Both the position numbers and the translations under genes were made by a program. Positions 45,486 through 56,300 of a stretch of DNA of 64,000 bases are shown piece after piece (position 1 is the first letter of the stretch; each line of letters starts with the position of its first letter). The notes under the pieces were generated by a model that made no database searches, had not been told where the DNA came from, and saw only the letters and a program-made list of their open reading frames with translations. The stretch is from Ramlibacter paludis. GTDB lineage: Bacteria > Pseudomonadota > Gammaproteobacteria > Burkholderiales > Burkholderiaceae_C. The stretch spans positions 156,259 through 220,258 of the forward strand of contig NZ_JAKLTM010000008.1 in assembly GCF_022012305.1 (NCBI RefSeq), written 5' to 3'.

Positions 45486-46401
45486 GGGCAGGCAGGTCGA
45501 AGGCCGTTGGGCCGGAGGAGGCGTCCTCGTCGTCGGCTTCGTCGGCTTCGGGCTGCGCCCAGAACAGGCGGTCGGGAACCACGTGGCCCATGCCGGGCCG
45601 GAAGCCGCCGTCGAGGCAGCGGTCAAGATAGGCCAGGGCTTCGGTGGCCGCGGCGGCCAGGTCGGCGCCACCGGCCACGAGGGCGGCGAGCGCCGCCGAC
45701 AGCGTGTCGCCGGCGCCGGCAAAGGCGGCGTCGAAGCGCTCGAACTTCTCACTGGCCAGCACCGCTTGCGGCGTGGCCAGCACGTTGTCGATGAACTGCT
45801 CGGGCAACGGGATGCCGGTGACGAGGGTGTAAGGCACGCCCATCTCGGAAGCGGCCTTGGCGATGTCGCGGGCGGTGGGACTGCTCTCCTTGTTCCACTC
45901 CGGCAACAGCCAGCGCCACAGGGTGCTGTGGTTTCCTACCAACACGGTGGTCTGGGGCAGCAGGAGCTCCTTGAAGGCATCTTCGTAGAGGTCCGTCGGG
46001 CCTTCGTCCCACCAGGAAAGCGCCGGCATGTACGCGATCAGCGGCACGTCCGGATAGTCCGCGGCGATCTCCGCGATGGTCGAAAGCGCCTCGGGGCTGC
46101 CCGCGAATCCGACCTTGATCACCTGCACCGGCACGTCCTCGAGGATCGTGCGCGCCTGTTCGGCGACGGCCTCCTCGTCGAAGGCGAAATGGTCGAACAC
46201 CTCTCCGGTGTCGCGCACGTACGCGCCGGTGACGACGGGCAGCGGATGCGCGCCGACCGATGCGATCGCGGTGATGTCGGCGGACAATCCGGCTGCACCG
46301 CTCGGGTCGCTCGCGTTGAACACCATCACGCAGGCGGGCCCGGATTCCTCGCTCTCCTGCTCTTTGGAGGGAGCCGTGGTGATAGGTGTGGAATTAGTCA
46401 T
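45469..46401 (-). CDS. thiD: Hydroxymethylpyrimidine/phosphomethylpyrimidine kinase ThiD
   Basis: A 310-residue ribokinase-fold kinase that phosphorylates HMP and HMP-P in thiamine synthesis. The ATP and substrate segments are [19 protein letters not shown] and the anion hole and catalytic Asp in [15 protein letters not shown]. The C-terminal 30 residues are acidic ([10 protein letters not shown]) and probably disordered. The ATG at 46401 is used; an upstream in-frame ATG at 46458 would run over the rubredoxin promoter. It is divergent from the rubredoxin gene. No thiamine riboswitch is visible in the 80-bp gap. Confidence 0.9.
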   Translation of the reverse strand: MTNSTPITTAPSKEQESEESGPACVMVFNASDPSGAAGLSADITAIASVGAHPLPVVTGAYVRDTGEVFDHFAFDEEAVAEQARTILEDVPVQVIKVGFAGSPEALSTIAEIAADYPDVPLIAYMPALSWWDEGPTDLYEDAFKELLLPQTTVLVGNHSTLWRWLLPEWNKESSPTARDIAKAASEMGVPYTLVTGIPLPEQFIDNVLATPQAVLASEKFERFDAAFAGAGDTLSAALAALVAGGADLAAAATEALAYLDRCLDGGFRPGMGHVVPDRLFWAQPEADEADDEDASSGPTAFDLPAHDTKH

Positions 46402-46432
46402 TGGGCCGCGCAGCGCCTGCGGATTCGTAGGC

Positions 46433-46476
46433 AAAGGGCCTAGATACAATCGTTGCATTCTAGACGAAGGCCCTTT
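46433..46476 (+). promoter_or_regulatory. Inverted repeat and putative promoter between thiD and rubredoxin
   Basis: AAAGGGCC (46433-46440) and GGCCCTTT (46469-46476) form an 8-bp inverted repeat around a TACAAT -10 candidate at 46445-46450. The rubredoxin GTG is at 46482. The repeat could be an operator or a hairpin at the 5' end; inference only. Confidence 0.35.
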
Positions 46477-46481
46477 AAGCT

Positions 46482-46655
46482 GTGACCGAGACCAAAACGT
46501 GGATGTGTCTGATTTGCGGGTGGATTTACGACGAAGCCACCGGCGCCCCTGACCACGGCATCGCCCCCGGAACCCCGTGGGAGCAGGTGCCGATGAACTG
46601 GACCTGTCCAGAATGCGGCGCGCGCAAGGAAGACTTCGAAATGGTCCAGATCTAA
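46482..46655 (+). CDS. Rubredoxin
   Basis: A 57-residue one-iron electron carrier. The two iron-binding pairs are MCLICGW and NWTCPECG, in the standard spacing, with the WIYDEATG and EDFEMVQI ends typical of betaproteobacterial rubredoxins. It starts at GTG 46482; no other start keeps the first residues. It supplies electrons to a partner that is not obvious here. In many Burkholderiales it sits, as here, just before the twitching chemosensory operon, with an 82-bp gap to pilG. Confidence 0.95.
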   Translation: MTETKTWMCLICGWIYDEATGAPDHGIAPGTPWEQVPMNWTCPECGARKEDFEMVQI

Positions 46656-46737
46656 AAAGGGGCGGAGGCCGCAGAACAGCAGCATTCGAGCAGGACGGTG
46701 CCGCCCCATAAATTTACAAGTTGAGGAGCGGCATCAA

Positions 46738-47118
46738 GTGAGCACGACTGGGTTGAAGGTGTTGGTGATCGATGACAGCAACACCATCCGGCGCAGTGCG
46801 GAGATCTTCCTCAAGCAGGGCGGCCACGAGGTCATGCTGGCCGAGGACGGTTTCGACGCCCTGTCCAAGGTCAACGACTACCAGCCCAACCTGATCTTCT
46901 GCGACATCCTGATGCCGCGCCTGGACGGCTACCAGACCTGCGCCATCATCAAGCGCAACGCCAAGTTCGCATCCGTTCCCGTCGTCATGCTGTCGTCCAA
47001 GGACGGCGTGTTCGACAAGGCGCGCGGCCGCATGGTCGGCTCGCAGGACTACCTCACCAAGCCATTCACCAAGGACCAGCTGCTGCAGACCGTGCAGCAG
47101 TTCGGGCAGCCGAAATAA
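46738..47118 (+). CDS. pilG: Twitching motility response regulator PilG
   Basis: A 126-residue single receiver domain. The acidic pocket is VIDDSN, the phosphoacceptor is Asp56 in LIFCDILMPRLDGY, and the Thr/Ser and Lys switch residues are in VMLSSKDG and YLTKPFT. In Pseudomonas PilG passes the ChpA signal to pilus extension and cAMP production. It starts with GTG at 46738 after GAGGAG. It is the first gene of pilG-pilH-pilI-pilJ-chpA. Confidence 0.93.
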   Translation: MSTTGLKVLVIDDSNTIRRSAEIFLKQGGHEVMLAEDGFDALSKVNDYQPNLIFCDILMPRLDGYQTCAIIKRNAKFASVPVVMLSSKDGVFDKARGRMVGSQDYLTKPFTKDQLLQTVQQFGQPK

Positions 47119-47132
47119 ATAGGAGAGATGCC

Positions 47133-47498
47133 ATGGCCATCCGCAAAGTACTCGTTGTGGACGATTCCAAGACCGAACTGATGTTCATGACCGACCTGTT
47201 GCAGAAGAACGGGTTCGCCGTGAAGACCGCCGAAGGCGCGGACGACGCCTTCCGCCGCCTGGCCGAAGAGAAGCCCGACCTGATCCTGATGGACGTGGTG
47301 ATGCCCGGCCAGAACGGCTTCCAGCTCACCCGCGCGATCAGCCGCGACCCCAACTTCGCCGACGTGCCGATCATCATGTGCACCAGCAAGAACCAGGAAA
47401 CCGACCGGGTCTGGGGCATGCGGCAGGGCGCGCGCGACTACATCACCAAACCGGTGGACGCCGACGAACTCATGGCCAAGATCAAGGCCCTGGGTTAA
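47133..47498 (+). CDS. pilH: Twitching motility response regulator PilH
   Basis: A 121-residue single receiver domain, 14 bp after pilG. The phosphoacceptor is Asp54 in LILMDVVMPGQNGFQ; switch residues are in IIMCTSKNQETD and YITKPVDAD. In Pseudomonas PilH dampens the Chp signal, acting as a phosphate sink and favouring pilus retraction. AGGAGAG precedes its ATG. The Cys next to the switch Thr is common in PilH. Confidence 0.93.
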   Translation: MAIRKVLVVDDSKTELMFMTDLLQKNGFAVKTAEGADDAFRRLAEEKPDLILMDVVMPGQNGFQLTRAISRDPNFADVPIIMCTSKNQETDRVWGMRQGARDYITKPVDADELMAKIKALG

Positions 47499-47522
47499 GC
47501 CGGCGCAGCGCAGCACCAACCC

Positions 47523-48053
47523 ATGGCCAACCGTGAAGCCCTCCGTGAGCTGCAGAGCCGGCTGGCCAGCCGGCTCCAGGCCGCCCGCAGCGAAGGCGTG
47601 CAGGCGGCCTGGCTGGCCGTCGAGGCCGCCGGCAACAAGTACCTGTTTCCGCTGAGCCAGGCCGGCGAGATCTTCCCCTTCGCCGCCACGCAGGGCGTGC
47701 CTTACACGCACCCCTGGTTCCTGGGCGTCGCCAACCTGCGCGGCGGCCTGTACGGCGTGGTCGACCTGGGCAGCTACGTCAGCGGCCAGCCGCCGGCGCA
47801 GCGCTCCGATGCGGGCCGCGCCGAGTCGCGGCTCGTCGCGCTGAACCAGCTGCTGGAGATCAACTGCGCACTGTTGATCGACCGCCTGGCCGGCCTGCGC
47901 AACATGGAGGCCTTCACCGCCTCCAACCAGCCCCCCGAGGGCTCACCCGATTACTTCGGCAGCGGCTACACCGATGCCACCGGCGCGCACTGGCAGGAAA
48001 TCAACCTGCAGGCGCTGTCGCAACAACCGCAGTTCCTGAGCATCAGCGCTTAG
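47523..48053 (+). CDS. pilI: Chemotaxis-like coupling protein PilI (CheW domain)
   Basis: A 176-residue CheW-fold adaptor that joins the receptor PilJ to the kinase ChpA. The CheW core is seen in [44 protein letters not shown] and [15 protein letters not shown]. It is 24 bp after pilH. Length and place in the operon match PilI. Confidence 0.93.
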   Translation: MANREALRELQSRLASRLQAARSEGVQAAWLAVEAAGNKYLFPLSQAGEIFPFAATQGVPYTHPWFLGVANLRGGLYGVVDLGSYVSGQPPAQRSDAGRAESRLVALNQLLEINCALLIDRLAGLRNMEAFTASNQPPEGSPDYFGSGYTDATGAHWQEINLQALSQQPQFLSISA

Positions 48054-48079
48054 GCCCTCCCTACCGAAGGCTTGTCATC

Positions 48080-50353
48080 ATGTCCGTCGCCGCTTCCCTG
48101 AAAAACATCTTTGGCAAGAAAGACCCGTCCGACGCCGATCCCTCCATCACCCAGGAGATGAGCCTCGGCCCGGACGCGACGACCGCGAGCATCGAGGCCG
48201 GCAGCACGCAGGGCATGAACCGCTCGCAGGTCGACCCCGACAGCATCGACGATTCGATCGACCCCATCCAGCAGGCGGACGACGAGGAGCTGATTTCCGT
48301 TCCCTTGATGGGCCGCCGCACCGCGTCGACCCACCAGCGCGTGCTGTTCCTGCTGCTGGCCGCCTCGCTGATCGTGCTGGGCGGCGTGGCCGTCTTCGCG
48401 GTGAACCAGGCCGACAAGGTCGCGCGCCAGGTGGCCGGCACCGGCACTTCGCTGATGCAGTCGCAGCGCCTCGCCAAGTCGGTGTCGCAGGCCCTGATCG
48501 GTTCGCCGCAGGCCTTTCCGGACGTGCAGGAGTCGGCCAAGGTGCTGGCCAGCACCGTGCGCGCGCTGAAGAACGGCGACCCGTCCCTGGGCCTGGCCGC
48601 GGTGGGCAACGAGCTGCAGCCGGACGTCGAGAAGATCGTCCCGCTGATGGAGCGCGCCGAGAAGAACGCCGCCACCGTGATGAGCCAGCAGAAGATCCTG
48701 ACGCAGGTGGGCGCGGCGCTTCGCACCATCAACCGCCAGTCGTCCGACCTGCTGGAAATCGCCGAGACGGTGTCCTCGCTCAAGCTGCAGCAGAACGCCG
48801 CGCCGGCCGAGATCTCCGCCGCCGGCCAGCTGGTGATGCTGACCCAGCGGATCGGCAAGTCCGCCAACGAATTCCTGACCATGGAAGGCGTGTCGCCGGA
48901 AGCCGTGTTCCTGCTGGGCAAGGACTTGAACTCGTTCAAGGAAATCGCGCAAGGCATGCTGGATGGCAGCCCGGAACTGCGCCTGCAAGGCTCCAAGGAC
49001 GAACAGACCCGCGAGCGCCTCGACGCGCTGCTGAAGCTGTACGAACAGACCCGCACGCAGGCCGGCGCCATCCTGGGCAACCTGCAGGGCCTGGTGTCCG
49101 CGCGTGAAGCGCAGAGCTCGATCATCCAGGACTCGGAGCCGCTGCGCCGCGCGATGGAGGACCTGCAGGGCAAGCTGTCCGCGCAGACCGGCCTCGGTGC
49201 CGGTGCCCTGCTGGCCCTGCTGATTGCCGCCGCTTTCGCCATCCTGTGCGCCATCGGCCTCGCCTTCGTGCAGCTGCAGGACTCGCGCAACCGCCAGCAG
49301 CGCGCGGAATCGCAGCGCCAGGAAGCCGAGCGCCAGGAGCAGGAAGCCAAGCGCGTGAACGATGCCAACCAGGCCGCCATTCTGCGACTGATGAACGAAC
49401 TGCAGTCGGTGGCCGAAGGCGACCTGACCCAGGAAGCCACCGTGACCGAGGACATCACCGGCGCCATCGCCGACTCGGTGAACTACACGGTGGAAGAACT
49501 GCGCCAGCTGGTGGGCTCCGTGCAGAGCACGGCGACCAAGGTGGCGCAGACGACGGCGCAGGTGGAATCGACCTCCACCGAGCTGCTGGCTGCTTCGACA
49601 GAGCAGCTGCGCGAGATTCGTGAAACCGGCCAGTCGGTGCTCGACATGGCTGGCCGCATCAACACGGTGTCCGGGCAAGCGCAGGAGTCGGCCCAGGTGG
49701 CCCGGCAGACGCTGCGCGCCACCGAGCAGGGCCTGCAGGCCGTGCAGAACGCGATCGGCGGCATGAACGCCATCCGCGACCAGATCCAGGAAACCTCCAA
49801 GCGGATCAAGCGCCTGGGCGAATCCTCGCAGGAGATCGGCGAAATCACCGAACTGATTTCCGACATTACCGAACAGACCAACGTGCTGGCCCTGAACGCC
49901 GCCATCCAGGCCGCGTCGGCCGGTGAAGCGGGCCGGGGCTTCTCGGTGGTTGCGGAAGAAGTGCAGCGCCTGGCCGAACGTTCCGCCGACGCCACGCGCC
50001 AGATCTCGGCGCTGGTGAAGGCCATTCAGACCGACACGCAGGACGCGGTGGCCGCCATGGAACGCTCCACGCAGGGTGTGGTGGAAGGGGCCAAGCTGTC
50101 CGACAACGCCGGCACGGCGCTGACGGAAATCGACCAGGTGTCGCGCCGCCTCGCCGAGCTGATTGAAGAGATCTCGACCTCGACGTCGAAGGAAGCCGAA
50201 TCCGCCAACGTGGTGGCCGGCAACATCCAGCACATCTTCGCGGTGACGGAGCAGACCGGTGAAGGTACCCGCTCCACGGCGCAGCAGGTGCGCGAGCTGA
50301 CCCGGATGGCCGAGGAACTGCGCCAGTCGGTGTCGCGATTCAAGATCGCGTAA
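48080..50353 (+). CDS. pilJ: Methyl-accepting chemotaxis protein PilJ
   Basis: A 757-residue membrane receptor for surface sensing. It has two membrane helices (about 88-110 and 372-398) around a periplasmic region with PilJ-type four-helix segments (two repeats beginning [11 protein letters not shown] and [11 protein letters not shown]). A HAMP-like link and a long signalling coiled coil follow, with the tip [23 protein letters not shown]. Unlike Pseudomonas PilJ, an extra acidic cytosolic segment of about 85 residues precedes the first helix. It lies between pilI and chpA and is co-transcribed with them. Confidence 0.95.
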   Translation: MSVAASLKNIFGKKDPSDADPSITQEMSLGPDATTASIEAGSTQGMNRSQVDPDSIDDSIDPIQQADDEELISVPLMGRRTASTHQRVLFLLLAASLIVLGGVAVFAVNQADKVARQVAGTGTSLMQSQRLAKSVSQALIGSPQAFPDVQESAKVLASTVRALKNGDPSLGLAAVGNELQPDVEKIVPLMERAEKNAATVMSQQKILTQVGAALRTINRQSSDLLEIAETVSSLKLQQNAAPAEISAAGQLVMLTQRIGKSANEFLTMEGVSPEAVFLLGKDLNSFKEIAQGMLDGSPELRLQGSKDEQTRERLDALLKLYEQTRTQAGAILGNLQGLVSAREAQSSIIQDSEPLRRAMEDLQGKLSAQTGLGAGALLALLIAAAFAILCAIGLAFVQLQDSRNRQQRAESQRQEAERQEQEAKRVNDANQAAILRLMNELQSVAEGDLTQEATVTEDITGAIADSVNYTVEELRQLVGSVQSTATKVAQTTAQVESTSTELLAASTEQLREIRETGQSVLDMAGRINTVSGQAQESAQVARQTLRATEQGLQAVQNAIGGMNAIRDQIQETSKRIKRLGESSQEIGEITELISDITEQTNVLALNAAIQAASAGEAGRGFSVVAEEVQRLAERSADATRQISALVKAIQTDTQDAVAAMERSTQGVVEGAKLSDNAGTALTEIDQVSRRLAELIEEISTSTSKEAESANVVAGNIQHIFAVTEQTGEGTRSTAQQVRELTRMAEELRQSVSRFKIA

Positions 50354-50395
50354 GCGCCCAGCGCGGCCCTCAGTCCCAGAGCCCAAGCCCACTTC

Positions 50396-53300
50396 ATGCA
50401 AGCCACCGACATCGAACAAGAACTGGCGACCAATGACCTGGGCCCATTGGCCTGGGTGCTGGACGAACTGCGCAAGTCGCTCGAGTCCGCTTCCTCGGCG
50501 CTGCGGCGCTTCGTGCGCGACGCCGCGCAGGCGCGCGGCGAGGACATGGCCTCGGTCGACACCGGCCATTTGCGCATCGCGCGCCAGCACATGCACCAGG
50601 CCGTCGGTGCACTGGAGATGGTGGGCCTGGGCGCGCCGGCCTCGATCCTCCGCGCCATGGAAGGCGCGGTGCAGAAGTTCGTCGAAAAGCCCGAGCTGTG
50701 CACCGAAGCCGCCGCCGCCAAGGTGGAACGCGCCGGCTTCGCGCTGACCGAATTCCTCGAAGCGCTGCTCGGTGGCAAGGACGTCTCGCCGCTGAACCTG
50801 TTCCCCCAATACAAGGAAGTGCAGGACGTCGCCGGCGCGAGCCAGGCGCATCCGGGCGACCTGTGGGGCGTGGACTGGCGCTGGAACGACGTGCCCTCCC
50901 CGGCCGTCACGCCGCTCGCCTACGAGCCCGCAGTGCGCGGGCGCATGGACCAGGCGGTGCTCAAGATCGTCAAGGCCGCGGACCCCGCCGCCGGACGCGA
51001 GCTCGCCGAAGTGAGCCTGGGCCTGGCCGCCGGCCAGTCCGCGCGCCAGCCGAAGACCTTCTGGGCGGTGGCCGCCGGCTACTTCGAGGCGATCGCGCTG
51101 GGCCTGCTGCCGCCCGACGTCTACGTGAAGCGCGCCGCCTCGCGCGTGCTGCTGCAATACGCGTCGCTCGCCAAGGGCGAGCTCGGCGTGTCGGACCGGC
51201 TGGCGCAGGACCTCGTGTTCTTCTGCGCGCAGGCCGTGCCTGCCAATCCGGCCGACGCACCGGCGCTGGTCGCCGTGCGCCAGGCCTACGGTCTCGCGAA
51301 GACCAAGCCGGTCGACTATGCGACCAGCCCCTTCGGCCGCTTCGATCCGGTGCTGCTGTCGCAGATGCGCAAGCGCATCGCCGCGGCCAAGGAGTCGTGG
51401 TCGGCGCTGGCCGGCGGCGACGCGCACAAGATCAAGGGCGTGGTCGACCAGTTCAACGGCGTGTGCGACACGCTGCTGAAGCTCTACCCCGCCGCCGAAC
51501 CGCTGGCCAAGGCGCTGTCGGGCGCGATGGAGACGGTCGGCAAGTCCGGCAAGCCGCCGACGCCCGAACTGGCGATGGAAGTCGCCACCGCGGTGCTGTA
51601 CCTCGAGGCCGCCTTCCAGGACCTGGACCCGAACGATGCCACGCTGGCGGAACGCACCCGTCGCCTGGCCGAGCGCCTGGGCAAGGTGGTGCAGGGCGGC
51701 CAGCCCGAGCCGCTGGAGCACTGGGTCGAGGACCTGTACCGGCGCGTGAGCGACAAGCAGACCATGGGTTCCGTGGTCGGCGAACTGCGCGGCACGCTGG
51801 GCGAGCTCGAGAAGGTGCTGGACGCCTTCTTCCGCAACCCCGCGGAAAAGGGCGCGCTGCGCGAGGCGCCGAACTTCCTGGCGCAGATGCGCGGCGTGCT
51901 GTCGGTGCTGGGCCTGGACCAGGCTTCGCAGGCCGTGCAGCGCATGCGCGACACGGTCGAAGGCATCATCACCACCGAAGTCGACGAAGAGATGGCCCGC
52001 GCGGCCGGCACCTTCGAGAAGCTGGGCACCAACCTGGGCGCCCTGGGCTTCCTGATCGACATGCTGAACTACCAGCCGGCGCTGGCCAAGAAGCTTTTCG
52101 TCTGGGACGACGCCGCCGGCGAGCTGAAGCCGCTGATGGGCCGCGAGGCCGTGGCCGTTCCGGCGGCCGCGCCTGCCGGCCCCGCTGCTGTCGCCGTTCC
52201 GGCTGCCGCCGAACTGCCCTCGTTCGATATCACGCCGGCCGCAACCGCGCCGGCTCCGGCCGCCGCCAAGCCGCCGGTGGCCGCGCCGGCCCCGGTCGCG
52301 CTCGCCAGCGACGACGAGGACAACGAAGAAGACGAACTGCTCGACATCTTCCTGGAGGAAGCACGCGAGGTGGTCGGCAACGGCCTCGGCGCGATTTCCG
52401 CGCTGGAAGCCGAGCCCGCCAACCTGGCGGAGATGACCACGCTGCGCCGCGCCTTCCATACGCTGAAGGGCAGCTCGCGCATGGTGGGCCTCAACGAGTT
52501 CGGCGAGGCCGCCTGGTCGATGGAGCAGGTGATGAACACCTGGCTGGCCGACCAGAAGCCCTCGAGCGAGGAACTGCGCAGCCTGTGCAAGCAGGCGATG
52601 GAACTGTTCGGCCTGTGGATCGAGGACATCGCCCAGCACACCGAGCAGAGCTGGAAGGCCTCGGCCTTCCGCGCGCCGGCCGACGCGATGCGCACCGAGC
52701 AGCGCCTGGTCCGCATTGCCGCGGCCGCCGCGCCGGCAGCGGCGCCCGCGCCCGCTGTGCCGCAAGCGCTGCCCGCGCAGGACGAAGAGATCATTTCGCA
52801 GCTCGCGGCGCTGGACGACCAGGTCGAGACGCTGGCGCCCGAGCCGGTCGCGGTGCAGCCGGAGCCGGTGGCCGAACTTCCGGTGACCGAACTTCCGGTG
52901 GAAGCCCCGGTGGCGCCTGCCGCTGAAGCGCCGCTCGATTTCGGCGACCTGAACCTGGACTTCGGCACCGCGGCCCCGGCCGCCGAACCGGCGCCCGCGC
53001 CGGCGGTCGAAGCCGAGGCACTGCCGTCCTTCGAGTTCGATTTCCCCGCAGCCGAAGAGGCGCCGGCCGCCGACGCCGCCAGCAGCACCGAAGTCTCGGA
53101 ACTGAGCGCGGACGACCTGCCGCCGGAGTTCGCGGAGCTCGCCTCCACGCAGACCCTGCCCAAGATGGACCTGCCGGCCGCGCCGGTGGAAGAACTGCCC
53201 GACCTGGGCAGCACCGTCACGATGCCCAGGTTCGAGGTGCCCGCGGCGCCCGTGGCGCCGGCGGCGGACATGGACATCGCCGGCATCGACTTCGCCAGCC

Positions 53301-56300
53301 TCTCCGCGGTCGCCGGTCCGGCACCGCAGGCTGCCGCGCCGGAGCCCGAGCCGGAACCCGAGAGCGAGGAAGCGGCCGCGCCCGCGCGCGACGAGCAGGT
53401 CAAGGTGATCGGCGACCTGCGCATCGGCATCCCGCTCTACAACGTCTACCTGAACGAGGCGGACGAATGGTCGCGCCGCCTGGCCACCGAAATCAGCGAG
53501 TGGGCGCTGGAGATGAACCAGCGCGTGCCGGATTCCACCGTGGCCTGGGCCCATTCGCTGGCGGGCAGTTCCGCCACCGTCGGCTTCCACGCGCTGTCGG
53601 ACATCGCGCGCGGCCTCGAAGGCGCGCTGCAGCACACGCAGACGCTGGCCAACGGCACGCCGGATCACGCGCGCGTCTTCACCGAAGCCGCCGAAGAAGT
53701 GCGGCGCCTGCTGCACCAGTTCGCCGCCGGCTTCCTGAAGGAACCCGAGCCGGGCATCCTGGCCGCGTTGCAGGAGCTGAAGGACGCCGAAGGCGAGCCG
53801 CGTTCCGAAGCGCCGGAAAGCGTGCTGCCCCCGCCTTCGCTCGACGACACCATGGGGCTGGGCTTCATGGCCTCCGCACCGGCGCCCATCGCTGCTCCCG
53901 CCGCGGCCCGCGCCCCGCAGGCGCCGCTGTTGGCACCGGTGCAGACTGTGCTGCCGCCCAAGGCCGCGCCGGTGGTTGCCGTCAGCGGTGACGAAGACCT
54001 CGACGTGGTCGACGCGATCGACCCCGACCTGTTCCCGATCTTCGAGGAAGAGGCCGCGGAACTGATGCCCGCGCTGGGCGGCTCGCTGCGCGCCTGGGCC
54101 GGCCATCCGACCCAGCGCGAACCGCGCGACCAGGTGCTGCGCGCGCTGCACACGCTCAAGGGCAGCGCCCGCCTGGCCGGCGCGCTGCAGCTGGGTGAAC
54201 TGGCGCACCGCATGGAGTCCGAGGTGGAATACCTCGGCCACGAGAACACCGCCGCGGCCGACGTGGAAGCCCTGCTGCACCGCTACGACGCGATGCAGGC
54301 CCGCTTCGACACGCTGCGCGCCACCGGCGGTTTCGCGCCGGCGGAGCAGCCGGTGGAGGCGCCGGCGCCCGCCGCTGCCGCTCCGGTGCAAGCCGCCGCG
54401 CCCGCGCCCGCCGCGCCGCAGGCCGCACAAGCCGGACAAGTGGCGCCCGCCGCTGCGCCGGTGCGCACGACCGCCATCGCGATGCCGGCGGTCACCACCG
54501 TGACGGCCTCGCGGCAGTCGGCCAACCAGGCCGTGCGCGTGCGCTCGCAGCTGCTGGACCGCTTGGTCACGCAGGCCGGCGAGGTGATGATCACCCGCTC
54601 GCGCCTGGAAAACGAATTGAAGCAGCTGCGCGGCTCGCTCGGCGACCTCACCAGCAACCTCGACCGCCTGCGCACCCAGCTGCGCGACATCGAGGTGCAG
54701 GCCGAGTCGCAGATGCAGTCGCGCATGGCGCAGGCCAAGGAAACCTCGGGCTTCGACCCGCTGGAGTTCGACCGCTTCACCCGCGTGCAGGAACTCACCC
54801 GCATGATGGCCGAGTCGGTGAACGACGTGGCCACGGTGCAGCGGAGCATCCAGCGCGTGGTGGAAGCCACCGAAGACGACCTGATCGCGCAGGCGCGCCA
54901 GACGCGCGAACTGCAGCGCGACCTGCTGCGCACGCGCATGGTGGAGTTCGAGGGCATCTCGGACCGCCTGTACCGCGTGGTGCGCCTGGCCGCCAAGGAA
55001 AGCGGCAAGCAGGTGAAGCTGGACCTGGTGGGCGGCTCCATGGAAATGGACCGCGGCGTGCTCGATCGCATGACGCCCGCCTTCGAGCACCTGCTGCGCA
55101 ACTGCGTGGCCCACGGTGTCGAGACGCCCGACGTGCGCGTTGCCGCGGGCAAGGACGCCACCGGCACCATCGCCATCACGCTGCGCCAGGAAGGCAACGA
55201 CGTCTCAGTGGAGTTCCAGGACGACGGCGCCGGCCTCAACATCGCGCGCATCCGCGAGAAGGCGCTGCAGAACGGGATGATCCGCCCCGACCAGCAGATC
55301 TCCGACGACGAGGCCGCGAACCTGATCTTCCTGCCCGGTTTCTCCACCGCGCAGCAGGTGACCGAACTCGCCGGCCGCGGCATCGGCATGGACGTGGTGC
55401 GCGCCGAAGTCAACGCGCTCGGCGGCCGCATCGAGACGACGACGCAGGCCGGCCGCGGCACGAGCTTCAAGCTGGTGCTGCCGCTGACCACCGCCGTGAC
55501 GCAGGTCGTGATGATCCGCTCGGGCAAGCTCGCCATCGGCGTGCCGGCGAACCTGGTGGAAATCGTGCGCCGCGCGCCCGCCAAGGAAGTCCAGCAGGCC
55601 TACAACAGCGGCATCTTCGACTTCGGCGGCGAGCAGCTGCCCTTCTTCTGGTCCGGCGCGCTGCTGCAGTCCTCGGCCGCGAGCGCCGAGCCGCAGGGCA
55701 AGACGCTGCCGGTGGTGGTCTTCCGCTCCGCCGCGCAGCGCATCGCGATGCACGTGGACGAAGTGCTGGGCAACCAGGAAGTCGTGGTGAAGAACCTCGG
55801 CCCGCAGCTGTCGCGCCTGCCCGGCCTGGCCGGCATGACCGTGCTGGCTTCCGGCGCCGTGGTGCTGATCTACAACCCGGTGGCGCTGTCGACGGTGTAC
55901 GGCGACCAGGCCCGCGCGCTCAGCGCCGACCAGGCGCATCCCGACGTGCTGGGCAAGGACGCCGTGCGCGAGATCCGGCCGACGGTGCCGCTCGCGCCGG
56001 CCGCGCCCGCGGTGCCGCTGGTGATGGTGGTCGACGACTCGATCACCGTGCGCCGCGTCACGCAGCGCCTGCTGCAGCGCGAAGGCTACCGCGTGGTGCT
56101 GGCGGCCGACGGCCTGCAGGCGCTGGAGAAGCTGGCCGACGAACTGCCTTCGGTGGTGCTGTCGGACATCGAGATGCCGCGCATGGACGGCTTCGACCTG
56201 GCCCGCAACATCCGCGGCGACGGACGCCTGAAGCACCTGCCGATCGTGATGATCACCTCGCGCATCGCCGAGAAGCACCGCGAGCACGCCAAGGAACTCG

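Noticed and set aside
46402..46481. Thiamine (TPP) riboswitch ahead of thiD
   Set aside because: The gap is only 80 bp and lacks the conserved CUGAGA and related core of the TPP aptamer.
48050..55114. A 2354-codon open frame on the minus strand opposite pilJ and chpA
   Set aside because: It is an antisense shadow. In very GC-rich genes the opposite frame lacks stops, and its product is a His/Arg/Gly/Gln-rich low-complexity sequence with no domain, while pilJ and chpA are clear.
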